Source: Balanoglossus misakiensis
Lineage: Eukaryota > Hemichordata
DNA: 64,000 nucleotides
Direction of reading: 5' to 3'
NCBI GenBank assembly: GCA_040954595.2
Contig: CM082587.2
Location: forward strand, 1,116,001-1,180,000
Of the stretch, positions 1 to 16,239 are shown piece by piece. The notes below the pieces were generated by a model. It worked only from the letters and a program-made list of their open reading frames with translations, ran no database searches and was not told the origin of the DNA. Both the position numbers and the translations under genes were made by a program. The number at the start of each line of letters is the position of its first letter. Positions within the stretch are counted from its first letter, which is position 1.

Positions 1-2686
<2,686 letters not shown>

Positions 2687-5503
2687 GATGAAAGGAAACG
2701 ATTCTACCCTGTCACCCCCAGGATCTGTAAAAGGGTCCAGCCATGTCATTGAAAACAGTGGGGTTATACCATTGTTGGTGGGCAACGGGGGTAGACTTGA
2801 ATAATTACTGATTTTTGTCAGTTTCTATAGAAAAAGTAGTGTTAAACTAATTCCTTATTTATGAAAATTAAGGCACAAATAATCACTGAATAAAAAAATC
2901 TCCATATGGTATTGTAAGACTGTAAGTAATGTTAAAAGCTGCCATGGTGACTTTCAGCATACACTGTTTGAAATGCTTATCAAATTTACATATAATTAAT
3001 TACAAATTAAATTTTAAGTGCTGTATATTTATGTATGTATGTGAATGGCTGTAATTTGGGTCAAATGAACTGTTCAAGAGTAATTTACATAATGTGCATT
3101 TCTGGAAATGTTTTTAGAGTCTTGTTAGGTGTTGGGTTCAAAACCTCAGAAGTAGCTTAGAATTGTTGAGTAATATGTAGTGAAGGATAGATAGATAAAT
3201 CTCGATTCTTTAATTACTGTATTAAAATATCAAACAATAGTTTACTCTGTATTCTACCCTCTGACAATATTTTAAGCTGACCCTAGTCTTGCGACAAAAA
3301 TGACTCTTTTACATATATCAGTGGTATAAGAAAGATAAAATTTCCTGCTTTTTATCACATACTAGTTGTTATGGATAATGTGTATATGTATGTTGCCATG
3401 GTGATAAATTATTGTTAATTAATGTAGGTTTATGATGTTAAAGTTTCTTATGTGTCATAAAGACTGTACACCATGTTTCTAGTGGTATTATTAAAATGTG
3501 TTGTCAGGGTGCTGTGTCCCTTGTTGCTGTGGTTACATGTAAATTGAACCCATTATTCAGATTTTAGTGACATCCGATTGTTAATGAAGGCATTTTGCGT
3601 TAGAGATGATTTAGAAGTAAACATAAAACAACTTTTGGAACTTGTTGTGCAGTGAATCAACTATAGTGTAAAGAAATTAAGTTACATACAAGGAAGGAAG
3701 GCAGGCTAAAAATATTTTTTAAATGTTTGATTTAGCGTACTTGAAAGTCATGTCATGTTGATCACCATTTGCACAACAGTGTCTGAGCAGACAATTGAAA
3801 CACACTCCCACCTATAGCTGAACATTCATTTTGCAAATAGATTGGATTTTCTTTTGGTGTGCTAGACGCACAGCCAGTCACTATTTTTCAAGATCGATAG
3901 TACTCGGTAGTTATCATACAGACACACCTGTACATTGTAAAAACTTAGCAGCTGTTACTGGTTTGGTTTTATTATTTGAGATCCTTACAAGTTGTTGACG
4001 ATTTGTTTTTTAATTTTAAGATAACATGGTTTGTTTTATTTGATACATGGCAGGTGCTCAGAACACAAAATAATGCAGAAAAATCTTTCACTGACGTCAG
4101 ATGCAGCTGAATTATGACCTTTGGGGTCAAATGAACTTCAACCTTTGACATAAGCTGCTTTATTTTATACTTTTAAAAAATTTTAATTTTTTTCTGAATA
4201 TGATTATCACAATTAAAATTGTTTTCTAATTTCCTCCTAATCTACCAACCATTTAGAGCCAAAACCACTACCAGGCAAATCATCTTTCAAGAATTTGCAA
4301 TCCTGTCACAAATGCAATATATATTTTCTCATGAAGTTTGCAGTTATTTTTTGGCACTGCATGTTTGGTATTTGAGATAAAATCTTTTTAAAAATTTTCT
4401 CGTACGAAATGACAGATTCAGACTACTTAGATGAGTAATAAAAATTTGAAGTGACAATTTCTGCTAATGTTGTTTGAAAAATTGCTCTATTTCACATCAT
4501 TTGGCATCTACTTCATACTACAGGTTTTATTTTTTTAAATCGACATTTGTGCATTTTGATTTCTGGAATGTTACAATATTTTCCTTTCGATTTCATGATT
4601 GTTGCAATGCATAGGATGTAAATACTGTGATGTGATTTTTCTGAAAATATTGTTAGTTTAAGTAAAATAGATGTTATTAAAGTATTAATAAAAGCACAGA
4701 AATATCTACCTTTGGTCTTTCTTTTCTTGGTGACTAATGTGAGATGGTGATACAAAGCAAAGAGGGCACTGTTTCAAGAAAATAACTCCTTTCATAGGAC
4801 AGTCAGATGCTCCTTCAATGTTGACATCCCCAGATCCACATACCATGTGAATAAAAATATACATGTATACAGATTTAATTTATAACAACAAACTTGTCTT
4901 TGAAATAAATAATGCTGTTATTTGCTGAAAATATTGACAGGAATTTCTCAGTAAAACATTGGAGATGTCCCCCCACAATTTGAACATTAATGAAATAATG
5001 TCCAATCACAATTCAAGCATATATAAAACATTTAGAATTAATGTTGCTTCCACAAAAAAGTACTGACTGGATTCTAATGAAAATGGCAAGATAATTTTAA
5101 TTAAGATATTAGACAATAGCTATGAATGCATGCTACTAACAGCACCTCAGCCAACACGGCCAAAAAAAAAAATTCAAAAGTCCTTACTATACTACTAGAA
5201 GATATTTCATTTTATGAGTAATTATTAAGAGGGCCATCGCGAACCCTAAATTCAGATGTAACCTGATCTTCAGGCAGTGAGTGTTTTAGATTCCAGAGCT
5301 AAAACACATTCCAAATATATCCGTATCAAACAGACAAAGGTGTTCCAGTGTTTGCTTCTATCACTTCAGAACATGTCTACAGGAACTGCATGCAATGTTA
5401 CAACTCTGAGCCCCAAGTGTGTAATGAGGTTGAGCACAAATGCTTCAAGATAACCATTTCTGCTTTAAAGGTACATACCACCTTCAGAAGCACCAGAACT
5501 GGA
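2687..5503. other. Convergent intergenic region: WDR47 and DAXX 3' UTRs
   Basis: AT-rich sequence between two convergent genes. A polyadenylation signal for WDR47 sits at 2889-2894. No further coding sequence is recognised; open frames here are short and lack splice context. Confidence 0.6.
2889..2894 (+). terminator. Polyadenylation signal of WDR47
   Basis: Canonical AATAAA 203 nt downstream of the WDR47 stop codon, the first such hexamer after it. Confidence 0.55.
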
Positions 5504-8500
5504 TTAGTCATCACTATCAGAGATAACGATGCACTCAGTGACTGGCCACTGGCGTGTTTTAACCCTTCGTACATTCGTGCGGAAACCCTGAGAGGAGTGA
5601 GGTGGCACAGTGCTTCCCTTGGCTGACTTGCTTGGGAGACAAGAACTGGTCATGTGTTCAGGTGGGAATATGGAGGGTCTGAACGTTGATGATCCCGCTT
5701 TGTAATCTATTGATGAAAAAAAAGGTTGAGCATCAATAGTGTCATTTCTACAGGATAATTTGGCTTTAAAATTACTTTGATATCACAAGAGTGGCTGATA
5801 GCGACTGTTTGCAAAAAGGGAGTCAAAACAAAGGCTTAAACCATATCAGCACATGCAAAATCGTTCCAAGATATCCAGACTTACCAAGATCACTGTTGTC
5901 TTCTGTTTTCACAACAATGCCATCAACTTCAGTTGTCGCTGCCTTCTTCGCCACCTTTGTCATAGTTTGCCAATCCAACTTCCTCAGAACCACTTCAGCT
6001 TTGGATTTACACACAAGTTTCTCTAAATTATCACCAAGCGAGAATCCCGGTCGGCCATGTTGATCACTCACAGAAGATCCGTGTTCCGCCTGCACAACTG
6101 TACTGCAGGCCGCCACCGACCTCCTACTTAGTTCCTCATGGCACGTTTCATCCCTCTCGGTCCAAGCTGCATCACTTCTTGCATCCAATGCACCATCTTC
6201 ATTATCGCTGTTGTCCGGGGCACTATCCCACGTGACAGGGATTTCTTGTACACTCTGATCACTCTCATCCCCATCATCGTCCTCAACAACAACACCACCA
6301 TCTTCTTTACTTTCACTCGGGCTGTTTGTTTCACCTGGTGTTCAAACAAACAAAAACACAGCTGAAGACTATTTTTTTCACCACAAAATTTATTCATATT
6401 TCACATCATACATGTGGGTGCTTTTTTTAATTTTTTATGCTAAGTTTGCTGCATGCACAGAGATCATATGTGTATAATGTAATTGTACTCAGCCAAACCA
6501 CCTACAGCTGGAACTGGTAGCATAAGCCCAATGAAACCTGGTTTAACGTTGACTACTTGAACATGAGGCACTAGGTCAATGGAAATGTATATGGACCTAA
6601 TTTGAGTTCATATTATATTCTACTATCACACTCATTTGGTGCAAATGTTATGGGAAAAACTCGCATGACTGCAGCAAAAGAATAATTCTGCTGAAACCAG
6701 TTCCCTGACACTGACTTCAGATTTCTATCTTGGTCTTCATCTGTCACTCACCTTCAGTGTTACCTGGACTTTGTAGATTTGACAGGAAATCGTCTTTCTC
6801 ATCCATTTTCTCTTCGTCCTCTTCATCTTGACCTGGCTTTTCTGTATCGGAGCCATCATCAACCAAACGTCCCATCATATCTAACTCATACTGTTTCTCT
6901 TTGTATTTCATAATGACAGCATCAATATTCCTTTTAGCGACTGACCGATTAGATTTCAGTTTACTATGTAGTTCTTGGTCCTGCTTAGCTGGATCATATT
7001 CAGGTTTAAAAGTGTCTGTCAGGTGAGTTCCAAAATTTAATATGTAGTCAGCTTCGCGTCGTTTCTGTAGCAAATTCCCAACAGTCCTGAAGGCATCCAC
7101 TGCAGTTTCATTTATGAGTTTCGGCTTCAAATTCATCTGTTTTTTCTTGTTCACCTTCTTGACAATCCCAAGAATGTCATGATAATCGGGAAAGCCGTGC
7201 TTATTGACGAACTTTTCAATCTTCTTGTTCATCTCCTGGTACCGCGTTCCTTCAAAAGTGATTCTTTTTTCAATGGCTCTTCCCGTTCCTGCCGAAACCC
7301 CTTTCAATTCACACAACTTATTCCAGATTTTCATGAAGCGTTTCTTCAGACGATGTTCTTGGATGTGGTCGGAGTCTTCCTGGTCCAGTTCATCTAAAGA
7401 TAACTCTCTTTCCTGCAGCCTCTTTATTTCGTCACTTACTTCTTTCAACAGTTTCTCAAGTCTTTTTATCTGTGACGCAGATGCTGTTTTCCTCTTCTTT
7501 TTCTCCGGTTCGTCACCTTTTTGAAGAGATGATGATGATGATGGCTGATCATTCAGTTCCTCCCGATCTCTTTTCCGTGCTGTCTCCTCGACTACCACAT
7601 CCATGGCAACAACCCCAGCAGATGAACTGTTCTGAGTTGTGCCTGCAGACTCTGCCAGTTTCAAAGACTGGTCACCCTCTGGTTTGTGAGGTTGGTCACT
7701 GCTATGGGAGGTAGAAGGCAGACATGAGGCTGGGTCTCTCACTTCTGTGATGGGAAGTTCCTGTGTTGTGCTTGTGACCATGCTTGAAGATGGTTCAGGA
7801 TTCTCAGCTGCGACTTTCTCACTGCCATCACATTCACTTCTTCCTCCAGTGCTTCTTGGTTTCACTCCTTCGGTGGACGGTTGACAGCTCTCAACCACGG
7901 CACTGCCTTCCAAAATGCCGCCTTCATCAAAGACTTCACCAACATCAGATCCGGTGACACTTTCCATGTGAACATCATCGTCACTGACAGCTGCGATCAC
8001 ATCACTGTTATCACGCAGGGAAACTTCATTCACACTAGGAAATCTCGGGGTGGCTTCATGACTGCCAGTAACAGCTTTTGAAAAACAGCCGTCAATGTCC
8101 CCTTTCAAGTCAGATTCTCCTTCAGTCTCCTTTTCCATTGCAATGTCACTGTTACTTTGACAAGACTCAGCTTTTGAGCCCTGAACAGACGTTTTGCCAA
8201 GGTCATCTCCTTGAATTTTCCTGGCAGCATCTTCTGTCTGATCTTCACTCTCTAAAGGATCCTCATGGTCACGAAGACCAACTCTTTCTCCTTTTTCCGC
8301 TTTTGGTGATCTCTTCTCCACAGAAATAATTTCAACTTCTTTATCAGAGGATGTCTTGTCAGATGCAGCAGAATCTGTGCAATTGTTTTCTTTCTTTACA
8401 AAGACACCATCCTGTATTTCACTGGCCGTGTCATAATCTGACGTCGCTGTTTTTTCTGTCTCTGAGTATGTGGCACGTTTACTTCTTGCTTTGGCATCTG

Positions 8501-9164
8501 TCTGGTCAGCACTGGTAGTCGAGTTCTGTAACGCCTTGCTATCTTTGGAATTATACCCCTTTCTCTCCTTGTCCTTTACATGTTTTTTGCAGTCATCTTT
8601 CTCACCACTTTCTACATCTACTTGCCCGCTGTCTTCAGAGTCTGAGACCTTCTTATGAGTCTTACATCTGTATGCCTTCAGCAAGTTGCAAATCTCATAA
8701 ACATGAACATAGACAGACTTCTTTGTGGTGCGAAGTTCTTTATATTTGTTGTCAATGGTGATGTGGAATTCTCTGGATTTGGTGTAGTGGGGTTTTGCAT
8801 TGTTATATCTGGTCCACAGGAAATCCCGTACTGAGCTTTGGTCTTTAATTTTCACGAGAGGGATGCATACATTCACAAACTGTAAAATAATGCATATACA
8901 TCATTATAAGTATGACTATTTCACAAGCATGTTAATCCATGTGATATTGTCAGAATATTCTGAATTTTGGCAATGATGTACATTTCAATTCCAACAATAA
9001 AAAAGTGGCGCCTTGTCTATTATTCTTTAGTTGTACATTTCTTTGTGATGAAATGGATCACTTACTTCTTCAAACATCAGTCGACTCTTATCGGACTGTT
9101 TTCTGAGCGACAGCCTTCGTTCATCGTCAGAATTCCGCGCCTTCCGCTTTTCTTTGTGCGCCAT
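5504..9164 (-). CDS. DAXX: DAXX histone H3.3 chaperone / death-domain-associated protein
   Basis: DAXX is a nuclear protein that deposits H3.3-H4 with ATRX and binds SUMO-modified partners. Exons on the - strand, in order: 9164-9066, 8879-6752, 6334-5885 and 5706-5504. Phases agree and give 959 residues. Residues about 29-110 form the N-terminal four-helix bundle (LMFEEFVNVC ... YVHVYEICNLLKAYRC), matching vertebrate KLYEEFCDLC and VYINELCTVLK. A long acidic, Ser-rich low-complexity region follows. A basic EKKKRK signal leads into the histone-binding domain at about 498-700 (RLKKRFMKIWNKLCELKG, EKRITFEGTRYQEMNKKI, DAFRTVGNLLQKRREADY, NFGTHLTDTF), then an acidic tail. The final exon ends ECIVISDSDD, a C-terminal SUMO-interaction motif like vertebrate IIVLSDSD. 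The start is chosen by the ATG at 9164, whose exon ends GAA|gtaagt and joins in frame to the four-helix bundle. It is longer than human DAXX (740 aa), mostly in the linker. Confidence 0.95.
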
Positions 9165-9754
9165 CTTTTTTTCCACAACTGGAACTAACGTCAGTTTTAC
9201 AGATAATAGATTCGAAAGTAAATTCAAAAACGTGTAAGGTGTACTCAAACTATTATTTTAAGTAAATATTATATAAATTATTTTTTTCTATTATCACGAA
9301 GATATCTTAGTATCAGATGCCTTGAATACTGAAATTTAAATCATACTAATCTTGTTCTGCATATTATTAGCTCACCAAAGTTACTACAACGCCCTCTTCT
9401 CGACCTCTTATTACTTTGTTTTCATTAGCCGAAAATTCTTTGTGGCTAAAAAATACCCTTACAACCGAGCAGCACCCGCTGCAATTGCAGCTACATATCA
9501 GCAAAATAGTTGTTTTAACTGGTGAATAACTTTTACAGCATGAAATTTGATAAATTATTGTATTATTCAAGTCAAAGCGAATAAACCACATATGATACCT
9601 TGGACTTTAACCTCTTCACTTCAGGGTAAACAAGACTCAGCTGATGAGCTGATGTGATGACCTGCCCTAAGGTGAACTTGATATATGACAAAGGACCTGT
9701 GACACAGATCCTCTAGGTCTTTTAATCAATAATCGTTATTCTCGTGGTCTCATA
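9165..9754. promoter_or_regulatory. Divergent promoter region of DAXX and the amidohydrolase
   Basis: These 590 bp separate the start codons of DAXX (-) and the amidohydrolase (+). No TATA box is placed convincingly for either. The short head-to-head spacing suggests a shared bidirectional promoter. This is inference from layout. Confidence 0.45.
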
Positions 9755-11668
9755 ATGCAACAAGGACCGTTGGTAGATGCACATTGTCGTAAGTAAATTT
9801 GATTCTGTCAGGAAACACCGAAATGTACATACATGTATATTGCACATTCAAGTTCCGGATCAGGGGTACGGTAGACGCCCCGAGTGTGTCGGGCGAGGCG
9901 AATGTAGTGTGGTTCGGCTCCGGGGAGGACGTCTGTCCGGGGGTCTGTCCTACGACCTTCCGAAGGCGGACTCTTTCGACATACTCGTACCAATCGTATT
10001 CGCAGCTTGAATACTGATGTGGCTCCAGTTTTGTCCCAGTGACAAACCAGTTGCCATTTCAAGGCTTCATTCTTTCATTATTTTTCAATGGCAGACCTTT
10101 GGGATCTCCAGAAGTTGAACTATGTATGGCCAACAAAGGACCATCCCCCGTTATTCCGGAATTTCTATCCAGAAGACTTGGAAAAGGAAATGAAGGCATC
10201 TTCAGTCAAAAATGTTATATTTGTACAAGTTGTAAATAATTCAATTGATGAAAACTGTAAGTCTGCATGGTGTTTTTAAAAACCAAAATCAGTTATCATA
10301 TTAAAGACTGATAAAAGAAGGTCCCTCAATTTCTTAACCCGAACTAGTTTTCTCCATTTTAGTAAGAGAACTTACTGTGCTCTTATACAGCTAATCTGAT
10401 GAAACACAACCTTGATTATATTTGTTGAATATCATCATTTTGTTGTTTTCAGATTGGGTCTTTGACCTGGCTGAGAGACACAAATCCATAGTGGGTGTGG
10501 TGGGATGGGTAGACCTAACAAAACCAGAGATAGTAAGTCATGTTACATCACTACCATAGTAGGGTTCAAGGCAAGACACACACACATTCTTTATAATACA
10601 GTGCTTGAAATCAGTCCAAGGCCATGTGAACTCACCTTTATAGATGATGATTATTCATAAGAAGATTCGTTGAACATTTACATATATATTTTGTATGATT
10701 TAAATAATCCATCAGGTTGGAGACATTATCAGCAGGCTTCAGGAAAACCCTCTATTGGTTGGCTTCAGACACATCACAGAATTGGAGAAACCTGATTGGC
10801 TGCAACGTCCAGATGTTCAGAAAAGCCTGGCAATCATTCAAGAGAAGGGATTAACCTTTGACCTTCTAGTAAAGTAAGATTTTTGCAATGAAATGAACAG
10901 CAATTGTGATAAAACAGTACTCACAGAAAAAAACATAAGAATAGTGAAGTATTTTGTAAAAAAAAATTTTCTTTTACTTTTACAGACCACCTCTGACTTC
11001 ATGGCTAGCACCACAGATAGCTGAAAAGTTTCCGAGACTCAAACTCATCATAGATCACATCGGTAAACCAAACATGAAAGATGGTGACATAAATAAACCA
11101 GATTTTCATATTTTAGAGTGGAAAGAGAGTATCATGAATGCTGCCAAACATCCCAATATGTATTGTAAACTGTAAGTTTATACATTGTCGCAATTGGTCA
11201 TTTGATGATTGGCTGCCGCTATGATCCTAGTTACCAGTACATCCTGGTATTTATGACCTATGACCTTACTAAACTTGAACTCCCCATCTTCAACAGATCA
11301 GGCTTGGTGACTGAGGCTGATTTAAACAACTGGAAACCAAGTGATTTGAAACCTTTTGTACAGGTAAAATAGCTTGAAATTGATTTCATTCATTCATGTG
11401 TCTTGGAAACTTACACAGTGTGATTCCTGTAATCCTACACGACATTGTCTATATTTTCTCCAAACAGTTTTGTCTCGAGCATTTTGGAGCAGATAGGTGT
11501 GTTTGGGGGAGTGACTACCCAGTGTACAAAATGGCAAATGCGAACTACGCCGATGTCTTCCATGCTCTTGAAGATTGTCTGGACGGATGCACAGATGAAC
11601 AGAAGATGGCCATCTTCGGTGCAAATGCCATGAAATTCTACAACATCAAAGTACCACTGAACAGATGA
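9755..11668 (+). CDS. Amidohydrolase, Amidohydro_2 family (lactonase-like, TIM barrel)
   Basis: A metal-dependent hydrolase of the amidohydrolase superfamily, in the group that includes bacterial 2-pyrone-4,6-dicarboxylate lactonase and sugar-acid lactonases. The substrate is unknown. Exons are 9755-9788, 10095-10256, 10453-10532, 10716-10873, 10986-11171, 11297-11363 and 11468-11668, giving 295 residues with all phases consistent. The tiny first exon supplies MQQGPLVDAHC and splices to complete VDAHCHLWDL, the HxH metal motif at the first barrel strand. Other active-site landmarks are GFRH (exon 4), LKLIIDHIGKP (exon 5) and VWGSDYPV (exon 7; catalytic Asp). An ATG at 10088 would give a frame lacking the HxH motif; it sits in the intron end (atggcag) and is rejected as the start. 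No signal peptide is seen, so it is probably cytosolic. A polyadenylation AATAAA lies at 11833-11838. Confidence 0.9.
11254..11266 (-). promoter_or_regulatory. Exact DR1 nuclear-receptor element
   Basis: TGACCT-A-TGACCT, i.e. AGGTCA-T-AGGTCA on the - strand, in intron 5 of the amidohydrolase. This is the consensus for RXR homodimers, PPAR-RXR and HNF4. Binding is not shown. Confidence 0.4.
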
Positions 11669-11832
11669 ATTTTAATACGCATGGTTGATTTGAATGTGAA
11701 AAGTACATTGTCAGAAATCTGACCAAACATTTTTTTGTCTTTGAAGACACTAAACAAATCGGCAGTACTCCATTGATGAAATTATTTCTAAAAATATTAT
11801 GATGTTCCTGAATGTTTTCGAATTCTAAGAAT

Positions 11833-11838
11833 AATAAA
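11833..11838 (+). terminator. Polyadenylation signal of the amidohydrolase
   Basis: AATAAA 165 nt after the stop codon, the nearest canonical hexamer. Confidence 0.55.
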
Positions 11839-13089
11839 TGTTATATTGTTATCTTTTATCCAAGATACAGTGTGTATCTGTTGTGATTATATGTGTGTGG
11901 GATGATGGATGATCAGTGGATGGAAAAATGTTTCATGACGGCTGTTTTCCATGTCTGTATCTACTGCACTGGAATTAGACCCAACAACATAATAAATTCT
12001 AATCAGTCAAAAGGTTTATAAAAATGATCACAAGAGGTCGCTGTAATACACAAGTCGCCAAATCACATCAAATTTGATTTTTAACAAGGGGAATATCTGA
12101 TCTCTTGTCTAAAATAAGGCTTTATTTACCCGTACAATACACAGAGATAAGACAACAACAATATCTATCCACACCCAGAGATTACATACAAACAAAGACC
12201 AACTTAAACCAACCCCAGTTTACCATACAGAAACAATAAAAAATTGAATAATCCACTATTTCCATTTATTTCCTGGGAAGGGGAGAGAAAATGTTACAGA
12301 AAATATCTAAGTATGAAGCGAAACACGTCTGAAATTCCCAATTTGTGTTTTAAAATAATACTGTCTTGACAAAAAAAAGTAATCATCAGGAACAGACACT
12401 TGAAAGTACCCAGGAAATACAACCAATGTGAGAAACACTAAAAGAAGTCGACATCATTGGGTTTTTTTAACTTTTCGTATTTTTTTCACCACGCCCAACA
12501 AAAGTATACAATGAGAAATCACAGTTGTTCTCCTCCATCTGTGATTTTTTTTAAAAACAAGTCACTTATTTACAATGGCTACAAAAATACTAATCTTCAT
12601 TAATTCAGAAATGTTCTAACCACTTCAGATCTATGAGTAAACATTTAATCGATAAATGCTGGCTATTTTCTGTCTGTTCCTTTGAAAATTATACATGACA
12701 AATTTCTGCAATTGTCCAACTATATATATCTCAAATTTTTTTTTAATTCCAAATATCCAAATATTTGCAACAGTTGCTTTCACTTTCTATCTACAAACTT
12801 TTTCTGGTATGGGCAGTAGATCTACCATAAGTTTCATAAAGATTTGGGTACATCATTACTGCAAATCACCACTTGGGTAACTCTCTGCCTTGTCTCCAAC
12901 ACTCATCTTGGACTTGACCTTTCAGAGCAGCATTGAACTGCGGTGAAATTTCCCAAAAGCCTTGGCTTGTTGATAACAGGATCAATATTTTGTTGGCAAA
13001 CAACATCTACACTCTCATTTAACTGGATAATTAAAGACAAATGTCTCCATTTGATTGGGCAACTTTTCATTTCACCACAGTTTGCACAC

Positions 13090-13110
13090 CTTTGCTACAA
13101 TGTAGCAAAG
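13090..13110. repeat. Perfect 10-bp hairpin
   Basis: CTTTGCTACA, a single A, then TGTAGCAAAG. A related half (GCTACAATGTAGC) recurs near 14280, so it may belong to a dispersed repeat. Confidence 0.5.
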
Positions 13111-16100
13111 ATGCTGCATCTGATTGGTTAAAACCAAACCAGGTGGAGACAAGGCAGGCAGAGAAAACTCAAGTATCCATTTATCTGTATAACTCTCTAA
13201 AACACTTCAGTAACTGCAGCATATTATCTTCCATTTTTTTAATTTGAATTTTTTTAAATATTTTTTTTTATATCCTCTGATTAGATACAACATTTGGTTT
13301 TTTGAAGTAAAAATGAATAAGCTTTATGAATAGGCTTTCCCCTTTTTTATTCTTCACTACAACCATGACAACATGACAGAGGTTAAAAGTTTACCTGCAC
13401 CAGATATGTGCAGAGCATTTCCCCATTCCTACATTATGTAGAAATATGTCATGTGAACACAGGAAATGGGCAGTACACGATGTGGTGTTAGTGGCTGTGC
13501 AGCCAAGATGCTGTTTTGCAGAGTTTATTTTAGGGCACAAGAGCATTCTAGAGTCAGAGAAGAGTCTAAATTTGTGTACACCTGTGTTGCGTAGGTTATC
13601 AACCCGTCTACAATTATAGTAACTGCACAGCCACACTGCTCTCTCATAATTACATGAGATCATACTCTCCTGGGTTATTAACAATCATGAAACTCCCTCC
13701 GAAACCAACCACAGCCTTGCCCATTTCCTTGTATATTCATTAACCTATATCCTACTGCCATACACAGGGCAAGACCAAAAGCGAAAAAGTTTAAAATCAA
13801 AGTGACATTGATGCAGCCTTAATCTACAACTAACATTGTCAATTGCAAAGCTCAAATAAAACAAAAAAAGACAAGTAGTAGAGGAATAATAGCAGAGATA
13901 CAAACAAGCATTTCAGCTGCATTGAAATAAACAATCACTACAACAAGACTAAAGCTGCAAGTTATCTGTAGTAGCATTCACACTCATAGTACTGACACAG
14001 TGCAAAATAGACCTCTTCATGTATTTGTGCAACTGTCAGAGAAAAATAAGAATTAAGTCAGAAATTGTATGAAATAGTGCAAAAACCTGCATTTCATTTC
14101 ATTTGAAACAAAGCACTTCATTTTCATTGATTTACACTTATTATTAAATGACACTATTGTACATTCTTAAATGCAAAACACTATCCAAGGCCAATTTGCA
14201 TCTATTCATATAAAAACTTCACATGTGCCATTCACATGCAAATATTACTCACATTTACCATTTCTATGCAAATAATTTTGCTACAATGTAGCAGAAACTT
14301 AATCTGCATATGAATAGACTTTCCTTCTGACCTTTGGTTATGAATAAAACAATATAACAGAGCCGTCTACAAAGTTCCTTCAATCAGCTTGAAACCATAT
14401 ACTTTCATGTTTTACAAAATCTATTCAAAATTATGGGATTCTACTAAATAATTACGACTTTGAGGAAGAGACAATGAATATCGAGATCTGATGGATGATA
14501 CACTGTAGTCAAAAAATCATTTCTGTTTGGTTATGACAAGACAACAAAGGGTATACAAGTTATTCGAAAATAATAACTCGGCAGCTGATTTGTGATATTA
14601 TGACTTCTGTCACATCTTGTCTGTTCTCGCTGAATTACACATAGTGAATTTATAATATATTATGAATTTATTGATATAGAACTAAATGGAGACTTTAGAA
14701 AACCATATGAAGAAATGATCAGATGTATCTTCCAAAAAATTTCATGACCACACGTAACATACAATGGATTGTCATAAAAATGGGAGATGGAAATGAGTAA
14801 ACAATTTTTCGACAGTCAAAGTTGCTGGACATTTCTCAAAGTTGTTTAAAATGAGGTGAAACTGATAATTGTAAAATAACAACTTGTTTTAAATCCAGAC
14901 AGACTCTGAACAGAATCGATTTGTAAAAGAACAAAGGAACTGAGTCTACTTTGAGCAAAACTTTCGCAAGGTGATATATTTATATATATATATAGCAATG
15001 GCTTCAATATTTAAACATATACAACAGAATAAAAGAATGCACTATTATTTTGATTCCTACTTTGCTACATTATACAAAGCATTACCTTAAAAAATGTACC
15101 GCAATATTCTAACAAAGTTGATGAGGAAATGTTTGCGACGAATAGATTAATTAAGACATGTCCAGAAATTCACCAGCAGAAGGTTCACACAAAATCAAGG
15201 CAAAAATACAGAAAATACACATATAGTCTCTCTCCCCAAGTTGAGATACAGGACAATACAACAATAACCATTCACTGAATAATCAGTTGAAAAAAAGGCA
15301 ATGCTAAAAAGATCTAGTATATTTTTGACATGATTTGATATCCACATAGACAATGGAACAAAATTCATTGTTTTTTTGCCTGTCACTGCATTTTCATGAA
15401 ATCTCTAGACAAGTTTCTTCATCAACTAATCATCAATTAACTTCTTACTTACACTGAGGCGAACAACCTGCCACTCCCTGAAGAATTGAGACAAGATTTA
15501 AACAGGTAGATCTGTATCTTTCAAAAATAACTCAGGCACTTCATGTATCTACAATTGTAAACATGGCACTGAATCAAAGCTTTACCCAAAACTGGTCTAG
15601 ACTTTCTACCTACAGAAAAACACCCTTTGAGCAAACATGATTATCTATTTTTCATTCACTTCGGTACTAAAAACCTTCTAAAGTTTTTAACCTAGCTATG
15701 TGACCCAGCTCGAAATTATCTTGTCAAATTCTGTGAACACAAAACCGACCACAAATGTGACATTTTGGAAATAATCTTGCTTTTGCTGAAACTTTGGAGG
15801 AAATAAGTTTTATATCCAACGGAAGATGATGAGTTGGCATTCGGTCGAAGCTTTTATTCTAATCTACTGCACAGCTTGCTGAAGGTTCTATCTTCTACAA
15901 GATCCTGTCTCTTTTTATACACCGAGTTATTCCACTTGTAAATGTACTGAAACCAGAGTTATCTGAACCACTAACACAACACCCATTGCATTATTACTTG
16001 TCTAGTCAACCCCCTATCTTTTAATGAAAAAATCATGCGTGAAAGCATTCCACTAAAAAGGTTGGACCAAACCACGAGACTTGAGGGAGGGTAGCTTGCG

Positions 16101-16239
16101 GAAGGGTACAAAGAAAGTTATCTTTTTTTTAAGTATGGCACTGCATTTCACTGTGGCTTAAAGCCTTTAATGCTCTAGAATGATAATGTGTAACTGAGAA
16201 CTGTTTGAAATGAAAAATAAAAGAATAATCCATGTGATT

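Larger units (their letters stand above)
11669..16239. other. Convergent gap: amidohydrolase 3' UTR and RXR 3' region
   Basis: AT-rich sequence with no recognised coding exon. AATAAA at 11833-11838 probably ends the amidohydrolase transcript. On the - strand an AATAAA (plus-strand tttatt near 15852) is a possible early poly(A) site for RXR, whose 3' UTR may occupy part of this gap. A short perfect hairpin lies at 13090-13110. Confidence 0.55.

Noticed and set aside
3120-3160. tRNA-like B box GGTTCAAAACC
   Set aside because: No A box or cloverleaf can be built around it.
4115-4129. TGACCT-TTG-GGGTCA everted repeat
   Set aside because: Not an established preferred RXR arrangement and one half-site is imperfect; isolated half-sites are frequent in this window.
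10088-10256. Amidohydrolase start at the ATG at 10088
   Set aside because: It would delete the HxH metal motif; the ATG is part of the intron end (atggcag) and the exon at 9755-9788 joins in phase.
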